Of a stretch of 8,066 bases of DNA, positions 1 to 6,668 are shown piece by piece. A program made the translations under genes and the position numbers. The DNA comes from Sphingomonas sp. CCH9-E2 (GTDB lineage: Bacteria > Pseudomonadota > Alphaproteobacteria > Sphingomonadales > Sphingomonadaceae), in the NCBI RefSeq assembly GCF_001557215.1, contig NZ_LSJM01000189.1:1-8066 (forward strand), given 5' to 3'. Numbering within the stretch: the stretch's first letter is position 1; each line of letters begins with the position of its first letter. The notes beneath the pieces are model-generated. The model was not told where the DNA came from and searched no databases. It saw nothing but the letters and a program-made list of their open reading frames with translations.

Positions 1-222
1 GGCGGCATCGAAATCGAGCAGGTTGAGCGAGTGGATCAGCAGATCAAGCCGGCGGGCATCGCTTGGGTCCGCCCCCGTCGCCTTTGCGCCAACCCGTAGT
101 TCGGCGAGCGTGACCGCCGAAATCGCAATGCCACCCTCGAACGCCTCCGCCAGACGATCGCGCAGCCGTTCGCTCCGCGCCTTGGCGAAGTCGATACAGG
201 CATTGGTATCGAGCATGATCAT
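1..222 (-). CDS. vapC: VapC-type PIN-domain toxin (3' end beyond window)
   Basis: By family knowledge this is the ribonuclease toxin of a type II VapBC toxin-antitoxin pair, a Mg-dependent RNase acting in the cytoplasm. Only the first 74 codons are in the window. The N-terminus [14 protein letters not shown] is the classic first PIN strand with acidic Asp5. The segment ISAVTLAELRVGA carries the second acidic residue, Glu41. The visible part ends in LDFDAA, which matches the start of the third PIN motif with another Asp. The ATG at 222-220 overlaps the antitoxin stop as ATGA, which implies translational coupling. A second ATG two codons in (216-214) is possible. The family is usually about 130 residues, so roughly half is missing. 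I am confident of the PIN/VapC family; the RNA target cannot be read from sequence. Confidence 0.88.
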   Translation of the reverse strand, partial: MIMLDTNACIDFAKARSERLRDRLAEAFEGGIAISAVTLAELRVGAKATGADPSDARRLDLLIHSLNLLDFDAA

Positions 223-488
223 GCGGCGCGATCCGGGGCCGACCCGCTCCAGTCGCGTTCTTCCTGCTCGGTGTCGCCGCGCCCGTCGGCCATGAACCCG
301 TCGGAGAAGGCACCATATAGGCTGAGGAACACCCGCTTGGCCGATCCGCTGGGCCAGAAGGAAAAGCTGCCATCGGCATGGGGGACGATCGTGACCTCAT
401 CGCCATCGCTCAGCCCGAGCGCCTTGGGCAGGCGCAGCGCGACCGAATTGCCCGATTTGAATGTCCGGGTTTTGAACTCGTCACCCAT
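219..488 (-). CDS. vapB: VapB-type antitoxin with AbrB/MazE-like DNA-binding domain
   Basis: An 89-residue antitoxin that by family should neutralise the adjacent PIN toxin and repress its own promoter. Residues 5-48 form a SpoVT/AbrB swapped-hairpin domain: [17 protein letters not shown], then [18 protein letters not shown]. The C-terminal part (FMADGRG, then EQEERDW) resembles the toxin-wrapping tail of VapB proteins. I chose the ATG at 488-486 because GGAGG lies 5 nt upstream. The reading frame stays open to 521, but that extension would run through the promoter palindrome. The stop overlaps the toxin start by 4 nt (ATGA). The gene is divergent from the FAD oxidoreductase, and the 14-bp palindrome at 509-522 between them is the likely autoregulatory operator (inference). 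Confidence 0.88.
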   Translation of the reverse strand: MGDEFKTRTFKSGNSVALRLPKALGLSDGDEVTIVPHADGSFSFWPSGSAKRVFLSLYGAFSDGFMADGRGDTEQEERDWSGSAPDRAA

Positions 489-508
489 ATGCGCCTCCGT
501 ATAGTCCG

Positions 509-522
509 AATGTATATACATT
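509..522. promoter_or_regulatory. Perfect 14-bp palindrome, probable VapB/VapBC operator
   Basis: AATGTATATACATT is a perfect inverted repeat in an AT-rich island within otherwise GC-rich DNA. It lies 21 bp upstream of the antitoxin ATG and about 40 bp upstream of the divergent oxidoreductase start. AbrB-type VapB proteins, alone or complexed with VapC, are known to bind short palindromes over their own promoter. Repression of vapBC, and possibly an effect on the divergent gene, is inferred. Confidence 0.6.
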
Positions 523-537
523 GGCTGTCTGCTTCAA
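509..537 (-). promoter_or_regulatory. Candidate vapBC promoter
   Basis: On the minus strand there is a -35-like TTGAAG (537-532), a 17-nt spacer and a -10-like TACATT (514-509), followed about 15 nt later by GGAGG and the antitoxin ATG. Each hexamer matches the sigma70 consensus at about four of six positions, and the spacing is ideal. The -10 box lies inside the perfect palindrome at 509-522, as expected for an autorepressed toxin-antitoxin promoter. It is predicted from sequence only. Confidence 0.45.
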
Positions 538-562
538 GGAACGAACCCGCTCTCGCCGCGCT

Positions 563-1480
563 ATGGCTGTCATGGAAGACTGTATCATCGTCGGCGCGGG
601 GCCGGCTGGACTGACGGCGGCGATCTATCTGGCGCGCTATCACCTGTCGATCCGGCTGTTCGATTGCGGATCGAGCCGGGCGGCGCTGATCCCGCGCACG
701 CACAACCATGCCGGCTATCCCGAGGGGATCGAAGGCGTCGAGTTGTTGCGGCGGATGCTGGCGCAGGCGGAGCTGTACGGCGCGGTGCGTGAGGCGGCCA
801 AGGTGACGCGGATCGAGCCGGTTGCGGAGGGCTTTATCGTCCATGCGGGCGAGCGGCGGGTTGCGACACGCGCGGTGCTGCTGGCGACCGGGGTGGTCAA
901 TCACCGGCCCGAGGGGTTGGAGGATGCGGTGCATGATCCAGCGCTGGCGCGCGGGCTGCTGCGCTATTGCCCGGTGTGCGATGGCTATGAGGTGACCGAC
1001 AAGCGCGTGGGCGTGATCGGGACCGGCGATCACGGGATGCGCGAGGCGCTGTTCCTGCGCGGCTTTACCCGCGACGTGACGCTGATCGCGCCGGATGTGG
1101 AGCATCGGCTGGATGCGGCGTGTGTGGCCAAGCTGGAGGAAGCGGGAATCGCGCGAGTTGACGGGCCGTGCGGGGGCTATGCAATCCAGGGGGATCGGAT
1201 TGCCCTGGATACTGCACAAGGCCGACTTGCGTTCGACAGCATCTACCCGGCGCTGGGGTCGCGCATCCGGTCCGACCTCGCGGTAGCGGCAGGCGCGGCG
1301 GCGACCGAGGACGGATGCCTCGAGGTCGACGACCACCAGCGCACTAGCATCCCCGGCCTGTTCGCGGCGGGTGATGTGGTGAAGGGGCTGGACCAGATCA
1401 GCAACGCGATGGGTCAGGCGGGCGTGGCGTCGACGACGATCCGGAACATGCTGAGCGCGCAACGGGCGATTTGGCGGTAG
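563..1480 (+). CDS. Thioredoxin-reductase-like NAD(P)/FAD-dependent oxidoreductase
   Basis: A cytoplasmic flavoprotein of about 305 residues, close to the usual thioredoxin-reductase size. It should pass electrons from NAD(P)H through FAD to a disulfide or another acceptor. The FAD Rossmann motif [13 protein letters not shown] is at about 8-20. The redox pair CPVCDGYE (Cys136, Cys139) sits where thioredoxin reductase has CATC. A second dinucleotide motif, [10 protein letters not shown], is at about 149-158, and the C-terminal FAD signature GLFAAGDV at 265-272. The CPVCDGYE form is typical of the TrxR-like subfamily rather than of housekeeping TrxB, so I give no symbol and leave the substrate open. 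The start is uncertain: ATG 563 or ATG 572. The only SD-like run (AAGGA, 536-540) is too far upstream. Its 3' end meets the 1495-1590 hairpin and a convergent gene. Confidence 0.87.
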   Translation: MAVMEDCIIVGAGPAGLTAAIYLARYHLSIRLFDCGSSRAALIPRTHNHAGYPEGIEGVELLRRMLAQAELYGAVREAAKVTRIEPVAEGFIVHAGERRVATRAVLLATGVVNHRPEGLEDAVHDPALARGLLRYCPVCDGYEVTDKRVGVIGTGDHGMREALFLRGFTRDVTLIAPDVEHRLDAACVAKLEEAGIARVDGPCGGYAIQGDRIALDTAQGRLAFDSIYPALGSRIRSDLAVAAGAAATEDGCLEVDDHQRTSIPGLFAAGDVVKGLDQISNAMGQAGVASTTIRNMLSAQRAIWR

Positions 1481-1494
1481 CTGCGACCCGATAG

Positions 1495-1590
1495 AACCCC
1501 TCGTCCCCCCGGGCTCGACCCGGGGCTGGGCTAACCTTGCACCTCCAGAGAAGCCCGTCCCCGGGTCAAGCCCGGGGGGACGGTGGGGTT
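1495..1590. repeat. Long inverted repeat built from two REP-like CCCCGGG elements
   Basis: Two 24-nt arms, 1502-1525 and 1559-1582, are reverse complements at 23 of 24 positions and flank a 33-nt loop. AACCCC (1495-1500) pairs with GGGGTT (1585-1590) beyond a small bulge and extends the stem. Each arm is also a small hairpin in itself: CCCCGGG, a 5-nt loop, then CCCGGGG. Similar CCCGGG-rich elements are common between genes in sphingomonad genomes (recollection, not checked here). It fills the 108-nt gap between the convergent oxidoreductase and serine hydrolase genes and overlaps the hydrolase stop codon by two bases. It could stop transcription in both directions, although no T-run follows either arm. 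Confidence 0.75.
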
Positions 1591-3085
1591 AGTCGGGCCG
1601 CGGCGCAAACCGCAGCGCTTGGATCGTCGGTGGGTTCGTCGGGGCCATCAGGATCTGGCCGTCGAGCTTGCCCTTAGCGCAATTCCAACGAAAGCTGGTC
1701 GACAGATTGCCGGTCGGGTCGAGCGGTTCGGCGGTGGGACAATGACCCAGCACGGCCTTGATCCGCGCGAATTCCGTCCGCCAGTGCGCGGCGTCGCGGT
1801 CGAGGAGGAAGTTCATCGCGAGCTTGCCGTCCAGCGGCTTGAGGTCACCGGCTGCATATGCGGCGCGGGCGGCGTCCTGCATTTGCGCCAATAGCGGATT
1901 GAGCGGGGTCGCGCGGGGGTCCGCCGCCCCTGCCCGCGCCAGTGACCACAGCGACTGCCACACCGGCACGGCAGGCGCGGTATAGGTCTTGTTGGTGAAG
2001 GCGAAGGCGGCGATGCCGCGCTCCGGCACCAGCACGACATAGCTGCCATAGCCGGGATAGCCGCCACCATGCTCCAGCGCGACGCCGAGGTCGCAGTCGC
2101 TGGTGATGCGCAGGCCCATGCCATAGGCGGTGCCGTGCTTGCACGTGTCCCCCTCCGGCGCGCCGCGACGCGGGCCGACGCGGACGAAGTTGAGGCCCTG
2201 CACCATTTCGCGCACCGTCGCGCGCTTGACCGGACCGGTCTCGACTCCGTCACGCGGGGGCCATGCCGACAGCAGGAAGCCGACCCATTTGGCGTAGTCA
2301 TTGGCGGTGGTGATCATGCCGCCCATCGCGCCGAATGCGCCGTCGCGCATTTCCGGCTCGGCCACCCACTTCTCATCCTCCCAGCGATAGCCGAGCGCGA
2401 ATTTGTCGCGCGGCACCTGCGCTATGTCATAGGTCGTCGCGGCCATGCCGAGCGGCTTGAGAATCGTGCGGCCGATATAGGCCTGGTAGGGCTCGCCCGA
2501 GACGTTGGTGATGATGCGGCCGAGCAGTGCATAGCCGTAATTGGAATACTCATGCGCCATGCCGCCGGTGCGGCTCCATGGCACACCCTGCGCGATCATC
2601 GCGCTGAACTGCGCCTCGCTCAGCACCTGTTGCCGGTCGCCCCAGGGATCGTCGGTGACCATACCGCCGACATGCGCGAGCAGGTCGCGGATGCGGATGC
2701 GCGGGCTGTCGGTCGTCGGATACTTCCAGCCGCGCATTTCGGGGATGTGCTGTTCGGCGAGGTCGTCGAGACGCAGCTTGCCCGCGTCGCGCAGGTGCAG
2801 GATCGCGAGCGCGGTGAACGCCTTGCTCATCGATGCGATGCGGAAGCGGGTGTCGAGCGTGACCGGCGCGCCGCCGGGGGTTTGCGTCCCGACCATCGCG
2901 GACAGCGCAGGCTTGCCATCCTTGATGACCATATAGACCATGCCGGGGGTCGGGTTCTGCGCGCGATATTTGGCGAAATGGTCGCCGATCTCGGTCACCT
3001 GAGCGGGCGGGATCTGGCCCGCTGGCGTCTGGGCGAGCGCGGACAGCGGGGCGAGCGCAAGGGCGGCGGCGAGGCGGAGCTTCAT
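1589..3085 (-). CDS. Secreted beta-lactamase-fold serine hydrolase (class C / AmpC-like)
   Basis: A 498-residue serine hydrolase of the beta-lactamase/penicillin-binding/esterase superfamily. The start MKLRLAAALALAPLSALA is a signal peptide with probable cleavage after ALA (residue 18), so the protein is periplasmic or secreted. The catalytic triad of motifs is present: SxxK as SMSK (Ser85, Lys88), YxN as YSN (Tyr180, Asn182), and HGG (339-341) in place of KTG. A C-terminal extension of about 125 residues follows the catalytic domain. The only four cysteines (315, 331, 449, 469) lie in the second half and could form two disulfides. ATG 3085 is preferred over an in-frame start at 3121, because only the former begins with the signal peptide; no clear SD is visible. 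It lies 49 bp downstream of the SRPBCC gene on the same strand and may be co-transcribed. The substrate (beta-lactam, D-Ala peptide or ester) is unknown. Confidence 0.88.
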   Translation of the reverse strand: MKLRLAAALALAPLSALAQTPAGQIPPAQVTEIGDHFAKYRAQNPTPGMVYMVIKDGKPALSAMVGTQTPGGAPVTLDTRFRIASMSKAFTALAILHLRDAGKLRLDDLAEQHIPEMRGWKYPTTDSPRIRIRDLLAHVGGMVTDDPWGDRQQVLSEAQFSAMIAQGVPWSRTGGMAHEYSNYGYALLGRIITNVSGEPYQAYIGRTILKPLGMAATTYDIAQVPRDKFALGYRWEDEKWVAEPEMRDGAFGAMGGMITTANDYAKWVGFLLSAWPPRDGVETGPVKRATVREMVQGLNFVRVGPRRGAPEGDTCKHGTAYGMGLRITSDCDLGVALEHGGGYPGYGSYVVLVPERGIAAFAFTNKTYTAPAVPVWQSLWSLARAGAADPRATPLNPLLAQMQDAARAAYAAGDLKPLDGKLAMNFLLDRDAAHWRTEFARIKAVLGHCPTAEPLDPTGNLSTSFRWNCAKGKLDGQILMAPTNPPTIQALRFAPRPD

Positions 3086-3134
3086 GGCGCGCAGCCAATC
3101 AGAATTCCGCCCCGCACGCAAACCCCTGCGCGCG

Positions 3135-3635
3135 TTACGCCGCGAGGTAGCTGTCGAGCTTGTCGAAGCTGCCGCTCCAGCCGCCGGTCATCGATTCCAT
3201 CGCGGCGACGAAGCTGGCCGCCTGCTCCGCCGTCGGATCGATCGGGATCCAGCGCAGCGTGATGCGCGTACCGCCCTCGATCGCTTCGAACCGGATATCG
3301 GTGCGCAGCGTCGCGGGCCAGGCGTCGAAGAACGGGCATGGCACGACCTTGCCATCGGCATCGGCGAAGCTCTGGTCATAGACGAGATGGTCGGGGCGAT
3401 CGACCGTACGATAGTCGCACAGCGTATAGAGCACACTGCCACCCGCCGCGTCGGAACGGGCGTGGAGCGTTGCACCGGTAGCGATGGTGCCGCTGAGCAC
3501 GGTCACCTGCGTCCCCTCCGGCCCCGACCAGCGCGCCATCTGCACCGGATCGGCCCAGGCGTCGAACACGCGGTCGATCGGGGCGGCGAAGGTGCGCTGG
3601 ATGGTGAATTCGGGGGTCACGGCGGCGTCGGTCAT
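3135..3635 (-). CDS. SRPBCC / AHSA1-type hydrophobic-ligand-binding protein
   Basis: A 166-residue cytoplasmic protein of the START/Bet v1-like superfamily, in the branch annotated as activator of Hsp90 ATPase homologue 1-like. It opens with the family pattern FTIQRTFAAPIDRVFDAWADP (about 10-30), followed by MARWSGPEG (33-41). The central LRTDIRFEAIEGGTRITLRW (110-129) is the usual strand pair, and the closing helix GGWSGSFDKLDSYLA is the usual end. The start is fixed by an ATGA overlap with the upstream ArsR gene and by GGAG 7 nt before the ATG, so the two are translationally coupled. The ArsR-SRPBCC pairing is widespread. The ligand is unknown, and Hsp90 activation should not be assumed in bacteria. 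Its tail closely matches that of the ArsR partner. Confidence 0.88.
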   Translation of the reverse strand: MTDAAVTPEFTIQRTFAAPIDRVFDAWADPVQMARWSGPEGTQVTVLSGTIATGATLHARSDAAGGSVLYTLCDYRTVDRPDHLVYDQSFADADGKVVPCPFFDAWPATLRTDIRFEAIEGGTRITLRWIPIDPTAEQAASFVAAMESMTGGWSGSFDKLDSYLAA

Positions 3636-3970
3636 GCGGGGTCTCCGGTGTTGAGCGTGGCGAGATAGGCGTCGAGGCGGTCGAACTTGGCATCCCAGTC
3701 GGCACCGAGCCGGTCGAGCCAGTCGGCGGGAAGCGAGAGCGCGGCGCGGTTGAGGCGGCGCGGGCGCGACTGGCCGGCGGTGGCGGTTTCGACGAAGCCG
3801 GCGCGTTCGAGCACCTTGAGATGTTTCGAAATAGCTGGCTGGCTCACCGCAAATGGCGCGGCGAGTTCGGACACCGTGGCCTCTCCCTTGGCCAGCCGTG
3901 CAAGGATCGCGCGGCGGGTGGGGTCGGCCAGGGCGGCGAAGGCAAGATCGAGCGACTCATCCATAGCCAT
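3632..3970 (-). CDS. ArsR-family winged-helix transcriptional repressor
   Basis: A 112-residue DNA-binding regulator that probably represses its own operon with the coupled SRPBCC gene. The N-terminal LADPTRRAILARLAKGEATV and the helix-turn-helix VSELAAPFAVSQPAISKHLK (33-52), followed by VLERAGFVETATAGQSRPRR, are diagnostic of the ArsR/SdpR type. The protein has no cysteine, so it is not a classical thiol-based metal sensor; its signal is unknown. The tail WDAKFDRLDAYLA (92-104) recurs in the SRPBCC partner. The start at 3970 is chosen for alignment with the family; ATG 3964 is an alternative, and the open frame to 4012 would run through the AT-rich promoter. No strong SD is seen. The stop overlaps the next ATG as ATGA. 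Confidence 0.88.
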   Translation of the reverse strand: MAMDESLDLAFAALADPTRRAILARLAKGEATVSELAAPFAVSQPAISKHLKVLERAGFVETATAGQSRPRRLNRAALSLPADWLDRLGADWDAKFDRLDAYLATLNTGDPA

Positions 3971-3978
3971 ATGGATAT

Positions 3979-3994
3979 ATAACCTATTGGATAT
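3979..3994. promoter_or_regulatory. Candidate ArsR operator in AT-rich promoter region
   Basis: A 16-bp imperfect palindrome, ATAACCTATTGGATAT, with six of eight pairs matching, lies 9 bp upstream of the arsR start in a short AT-rich island (about 3970-3999). A TTTACA that could act as -35 is at 3999-3994 on the minus strand, but no convincing -10 at standard spacing follows. ArsR proteins typically bind imperfect inverted repeats over their own promoter, so autorepression is plausible. TGGATAT also occurs as a direct repeat (3972-3978 and 3988-3994). Confidence 0.35.
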
Positions 3995-4053
3995 GTAAAG
4001 CACTTTGCTCACGCCTTGGATGAAGCGCAGCCGTCAGCGCCACGCCGAGCGCG

Positions 4054-4067
4054 TTCAGTGCACTGAA
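4054..4067. promoter_or_regulatory. Perfect 14-bp palindrome between rimM and arsR
   Basis: TTCAGTGCACTGAA is a perfect inverted repeat in the 129-bp gap after rimM and about 84 bp upstream of the arsR start. It has no loop and no T-run, so it looks like a protein-binding operator rather than a terminator. The binding protein is unknown. Confidence 0.4.
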
Positions 4068-4099
4068 ACATGTCGGGATTGCGCGAGCTGAAAGCGCGC

Positions 4100-4576
4100 T
4101 TATTCCGCCCAGCCGTCGGCGATTGTGAGCGTGGTCGCATCCCATGCGGGCACGGCTTCTGCGCGCATCGGCACCATGAAGCGCTTGCCGTCCGGCTTTT
4201 CGATTTCGAGCACGTCGCCCGCGCCGAAATTCTCGACCGTCACGACGGTGCCGATGGGGTCGCCGCCTTGCGCGACGGCGGACAGGCCGAGCAGGTCGGC
4301 ATGATAATATTCGCCCTCACTCAGCGGCGGGAGTTCGGCGCGGGTGACGGTGAGTTCGGTGCCGCGCAGCGCTTCGGCGGCGTTGCGGTCGGTCACTTCG
4401 GCAAAGCGCGCGATCGCGCCGTTGTTGCCGGGGCGCACCGATTTGAGCGTCAGCGCGCCGCCGTTGAAGCGGCGGTGCACCGACAGGTCTTCGGCAAAGA
4501 CCTTGAGGCGGACCTCCCCCGTCACGCCGTGCGCGCCGATAATGACGGCGAGCGTGACGGGGGTGTCGTTAGCCAA
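4100..4576 (-). CDS. rimM: Ribosome maturation factor RimM
   Basis: RimM is an assembly factor for the 30S subunit head. It binds ribosomal protein S19 and supports 16S rRNA processing. The sequence has the N-terminal RimM signature VTLAVIIGAHGVTGEVRLKV (about 7-26) and the C-terminal PRC-barrel, starting at EGEYYHADLLGL (87-98) and continuing through GAGDVLEI. At about 158 residues it is close to the usual 160-180. I chose a TTG start at 4576 because GAGGG lies 8 nt upstream and it begins 4 nt after the rpsP stop. The alternative GTG at 4603 would add nine residues and overlap rpsP, with no SD. It is co-transcribed with ffh and rpsP. The usual downstream trmD and rplS are absent here. Confidence 0.93.
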   Translation of the reverse strand: MANDTPVTLAVIIGAHGVTGEVRLKVFAEDLSVHRRFNGGALTLKSVRPGNNGAIARFAEVTDRNAAEALRGTELTVTRAELPPLSEGEYYHADLLGLSAVAQGGDPIGTVVTVENFGAGDVLEIEKPDGKRFMVPMRAEAVPAWDATTLTIADGWAE

Positions 4577-4580
4577 AGGA

Positions 4581-5072
4581 TCAGCCCTCGGCCTTTTCTT
4601 CACCGGCTTCAGCGGCCGGAGCTTCCTCGGCAGCAGCTTCTTCAGCCGGGGCTTCTTCAGCGGTGGGCTCTTCGGCCGGGGCAGCGGCAGCGGCTTCGGC
4701 AGCAGCCTTGGCTTCTGCGGCGGCTTCCTCGGCGGCCTTCAGCTTCTCGGCCTTCTCTTCGGCGCGCTCGACGGCCTTTTCGCCCGGCTTGCCCTTGTTC
4801 GGGTTGTTCTTGGCAGCGCGCTCCTTGACGCCGGTGACGTCGAGGAAGCGGGCGACGCGGTCAGTCGGCTGCGCACCGACGCTCAGCCAGTGCTTCGCAC
4901 GGTCGGTGTCGAGCACGATGCGCTTCTCGTCATCCTTGGCGAGCAGCGGATTGTAGGTGCCGATCTTCTCGATGAACTTGCCGTCGCGGGGCGAGCGCGC
5001 ATCGGCAACGACAATGCGGTAATAAGGGCGCTTCTTCGAACCGCCACGCGACAGACGCATGCTGAGAGCCAT
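4581..5072 (-). CDS. rpsP: 30S ribosomal protein S16 with long Ala/Glu C-terminal tail
   Basis: S16 is a structural protein of the 30S body. The conserved core is [20 protein letters not shown] through the [20 protein letters not shown] motif to about residue 85. From about 98 onward there is an appendage rich in Ala, Glu and Lys, first helix-like ([19 protein letters not shown]) and then with repeats of the [15 protein letters not shown] type. The total is 163 residues, about twice the 82 of E. coli. Extended S16 tails are common in Alphaproteobacteria, and this one is highly acidic at its end. The start is fixed by AAGGA 8 nt before the ATG. It lies 40 bp after ffh and 4 bp before rimM, in one operon. 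No T-rich terminator is seen on either side. Confidence 0.96.
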   Translation of the reverse strand: MALSMRLSRGGSKKRPYYRIVVADARSPRDGKFIEKIGTYNPLLAKDDEKRIVLDTDRAKHWLSVGAQPTDRVARFLDVTGVKERAAKNNPNKGKPGEKAVERAEEKAEKLKAAEEAAAEAKAAAEAAAAAPAEEPTAEEAPAEEAAAEEAPAAEAGEEKAEG

Positions 5073-5112
5073 TTTCGTACTTCCTTCTGTAGATTCTAAG
5101 CGTTGAAACCAG

Positions 5113-6597
5113 TTACTTCTTCTTGTTCAAAAACTTGGCGAGCTCTGGCGGAATGTCGCCGCCCCCGCCGGGAAGGCCGGGGAGTCCGCCGCCGGGGCCA
5201 CCGAGCTTGCCCATCATCTCGCCCATGCCCGGACCGCCCAGCGCGTTGCCAAGGCCGCCCATGCCGCCCTTGCCGAGCATGCCCAGCATCCCCTTGAGGC
5301 CGCCCATCTTCTTGAGCCGCTTCATCGCGGTGGACATTTCCTGGTGCATCTTGAGCAGCTTGTTCACGTCCTGAACGGTCGTGCCCGAACCCTTGGCGAT
5401 GCGGATCTTGCGCTTGGCGTTGATCAGTTCGGGCTTGGCGCGTTCCTTGATCGTCATCGAGGTGATGATCGCGTCCATGCGCAGCAGGATCTTGTCGCCG
5501 CCGGCCTGTTCGACCGCACCCTGCGCCTTCTTCATGCCGGGGATCATCCCGGCCAGCGCGCCGAGGCCGCCCATCCGGCGCATCTGCGCCAGCTGGCTGC
5601 GCAGGTCGTTCATGTCGAACTGACCCTTGGCGAGGCGCGCCGCCATCTTCTCGGCGTCTTCCTGCTCGATCGCCTGCGCCGCCTTTTCGACCAGCGACAC
5701 GACATCGCCCATGCCGAGGATGCGGCCGGCGACGCGCGAGGGGTGGAACGGCTCGATCTGGTCGAGCTTCTCGCCGATGCCCGCGAACTTGATCGGCTTT
5801 CCCGTGACCGCGCGCATCGACAACGCCGCGCCGCCGCGCGCATCGCCGTCCATGCGGGTCAGCACGACGCCGGTCAGCGGCACCTGATCGCTGAAGTTCT
5901 GCGCGACGTTGACCGCGTCCTGACCGGTCAGCGAGTCGACGACGAGCAGGATTTCCTGCGGTTTCGAGATGTCGGCCACCGCCTTCATCTCGTCCATCAG
6001 CTGCTGGTCGACGTGCAGGCGGCCCGCGGTGTCGAGCATCAGCACGTCGAAGCCTTGAAGCTTCGCGGCCTGCATCGCGCGACGGCCGATATCGACCGGC
6101 TGCTGGCCCGCGACGATCGGCAGGGTCGCGACCTCGATCTGGGTGCCGAGCACCGCCAGCTGTTCCTGCGCGGCCGGGCGATTGACGTCGAGCGACGCCA
6201 TCATCACCTTCTTGCCCTGCTTCTTGAGCAGCTTGGCGAGCTTGGCAGTCGTGGTCGTCTTGCCCGACCCCTGCAAGCCGACCATCATGATCACGGCGGG
6301 CGGGGTGACGTCGATCTGCAGCTCGGCCGTATCCGGGCCAAGCATTGCGACGAGCGCGTCATTGACGATCTTGACGACCTGCTGCCCCGGCGTGACCGAC
6401 CGCAGGACCTGCTGGCCGACCGCTTCCTCGGTCACCTTGTCGACGAACTGGCGGGCGACCGGCAGCGCGACGTCAGCCTCGAGCAGCGCGATACGCACTT
6501 CGCGCATCGCGGTCCGCACATCCGCTTCGGTCAGCGCGCCACGACCCTTGAGACGGTCGAATACGCCGCCAAGCCGTTCGCTCAGACTGTCAAACAC
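5113..6597 (-). CDS. ffh: Signal recognition particle GTPase Ffh
   Basis: Ffh (SRP54) binds signal sequences of nascent membrane and secreted proteins and, with 4.5S RNA and FtsY, delivers ribosomes to the translocon. The 494-residue protein shows the N domain (1-95) and the G domain with P-loop GLQGSGKTT (107-115), DVNRPAA (137-143), DTAGR (189-193), [14 protein letters not shown] (247-260) and [14 protein letters not shown] (273-286). The methionine-rich M domain follows, with the RNA-binding region [20 protein letters not shown] and [10 protein letters not shown] (399-408). The C-terminus from about 431 is a Gly/Met-rich linker ending in FLNKKK. The start is GTG at 6597, supported by GGGAG 6 nt upstream. 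It heads the ffh-rpsP-rimM operon; its leader carries a terminator-like hairpin (6633-6668). Confidence 0.97.
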   Translation of the reverse strand: MFDSLSERLGGVFDRLKGRGALTEADVRTAMREVRIALLEADVALPVARQFVDKVTEEAVGQQVLRSVTPGQQVVKIVNDALVAMLGPDTAELQIDVTPPAVIMMVGLQGSGKTTTTAKLAKLLKKQGKKVMMASLDVNRPAAQEQLAVLGTQIEVATLPIVAGQQPVDIGRRAMQAAKLQGFDVLMLDTAGRLHVDQQLMDEMKAVADISKPQEILLVVDSLTGQDAVNVAQNFSDQVPLTGVVLTRMDGDARGGAALSMRAVTGKPIKFAGIGEKLDQIEPFHPSRVAGRILGMGDVVSLVEKAAQAIEQEDAEKMAARLAKGQFDMNDLRSQLAQMRRMGGLGALAGMIPGMKKAQGAVEQAGGDKILLRMDAIITSMTIKERAKPELINAKRKIRIAKGSGTTVQDVNKLLKMHQEMSTAMKRLKKMGGLKGMLGMLGKGGMGGLGNALGGPGMGEMMGKLGGPGGGLPGLPGGGGDIPPELAKFLNKKK

Positions 6598-6632
6598 TCG
6601 CTTCTCCCATTGCTCTCAAGTCCGAAACGCAT

Positions 6633-6668
6633 AAAACGCCGGCGGACGAAACCTCGTCGGCCAGCGTT
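6633..6668 (-). terminator. Terminator-like hairpin in the ffh leader
   Basis: Arms at 6635-6649 and 6654-6668 pair at 13 of 15 positions around a 4-nt loop. On the minus strand the stem runs directly into TTTTAT (6636-6631), the shape of a rho-independent terminator. It lies about 35 nt upstream of the ffh GTG and in the same direction. No minus-strand gene lies upstream to be terminated, so it may be an attenuator or the end of a short leader RNA (inference). Confidence 0.45.

Noticed and set aside
219..521. Longer antitoxin starting at 521
   Set aside because: The extra 11 residues would be translated through the promoter palindrome, and the ATG at 488 has a strong SD.
410..1462. 350-codon open frame on the minus strand opposite the FAD oxidoreductase
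   Set aside because: It is rich in Arg, His and Gln with no domain, while the opposite strand has clear FAD and NAD(P) motifs. It is a GC-driven antisense shadow.
2069..3262. 397-codon open frame on the plus strand opposite the serine hydrolase
   Set aside because: It runs antisense across two real genes and the gap between them, with no recognisable domain.
4081..4099. Possible rho-independent terminator after rimM (GCGCG stem with CGCGC)
   Set aside because: The stem is only about five pairs and no T-run follows it on the minus strand.
4070..4828. 252-codon open frame on the plus strand opposite rimM and rpsP
   Set aside because: Its Arg/Leu/Gly-rich end simply mirrors the Ala/Glu repeat tail of rpsP; there is no independent support.
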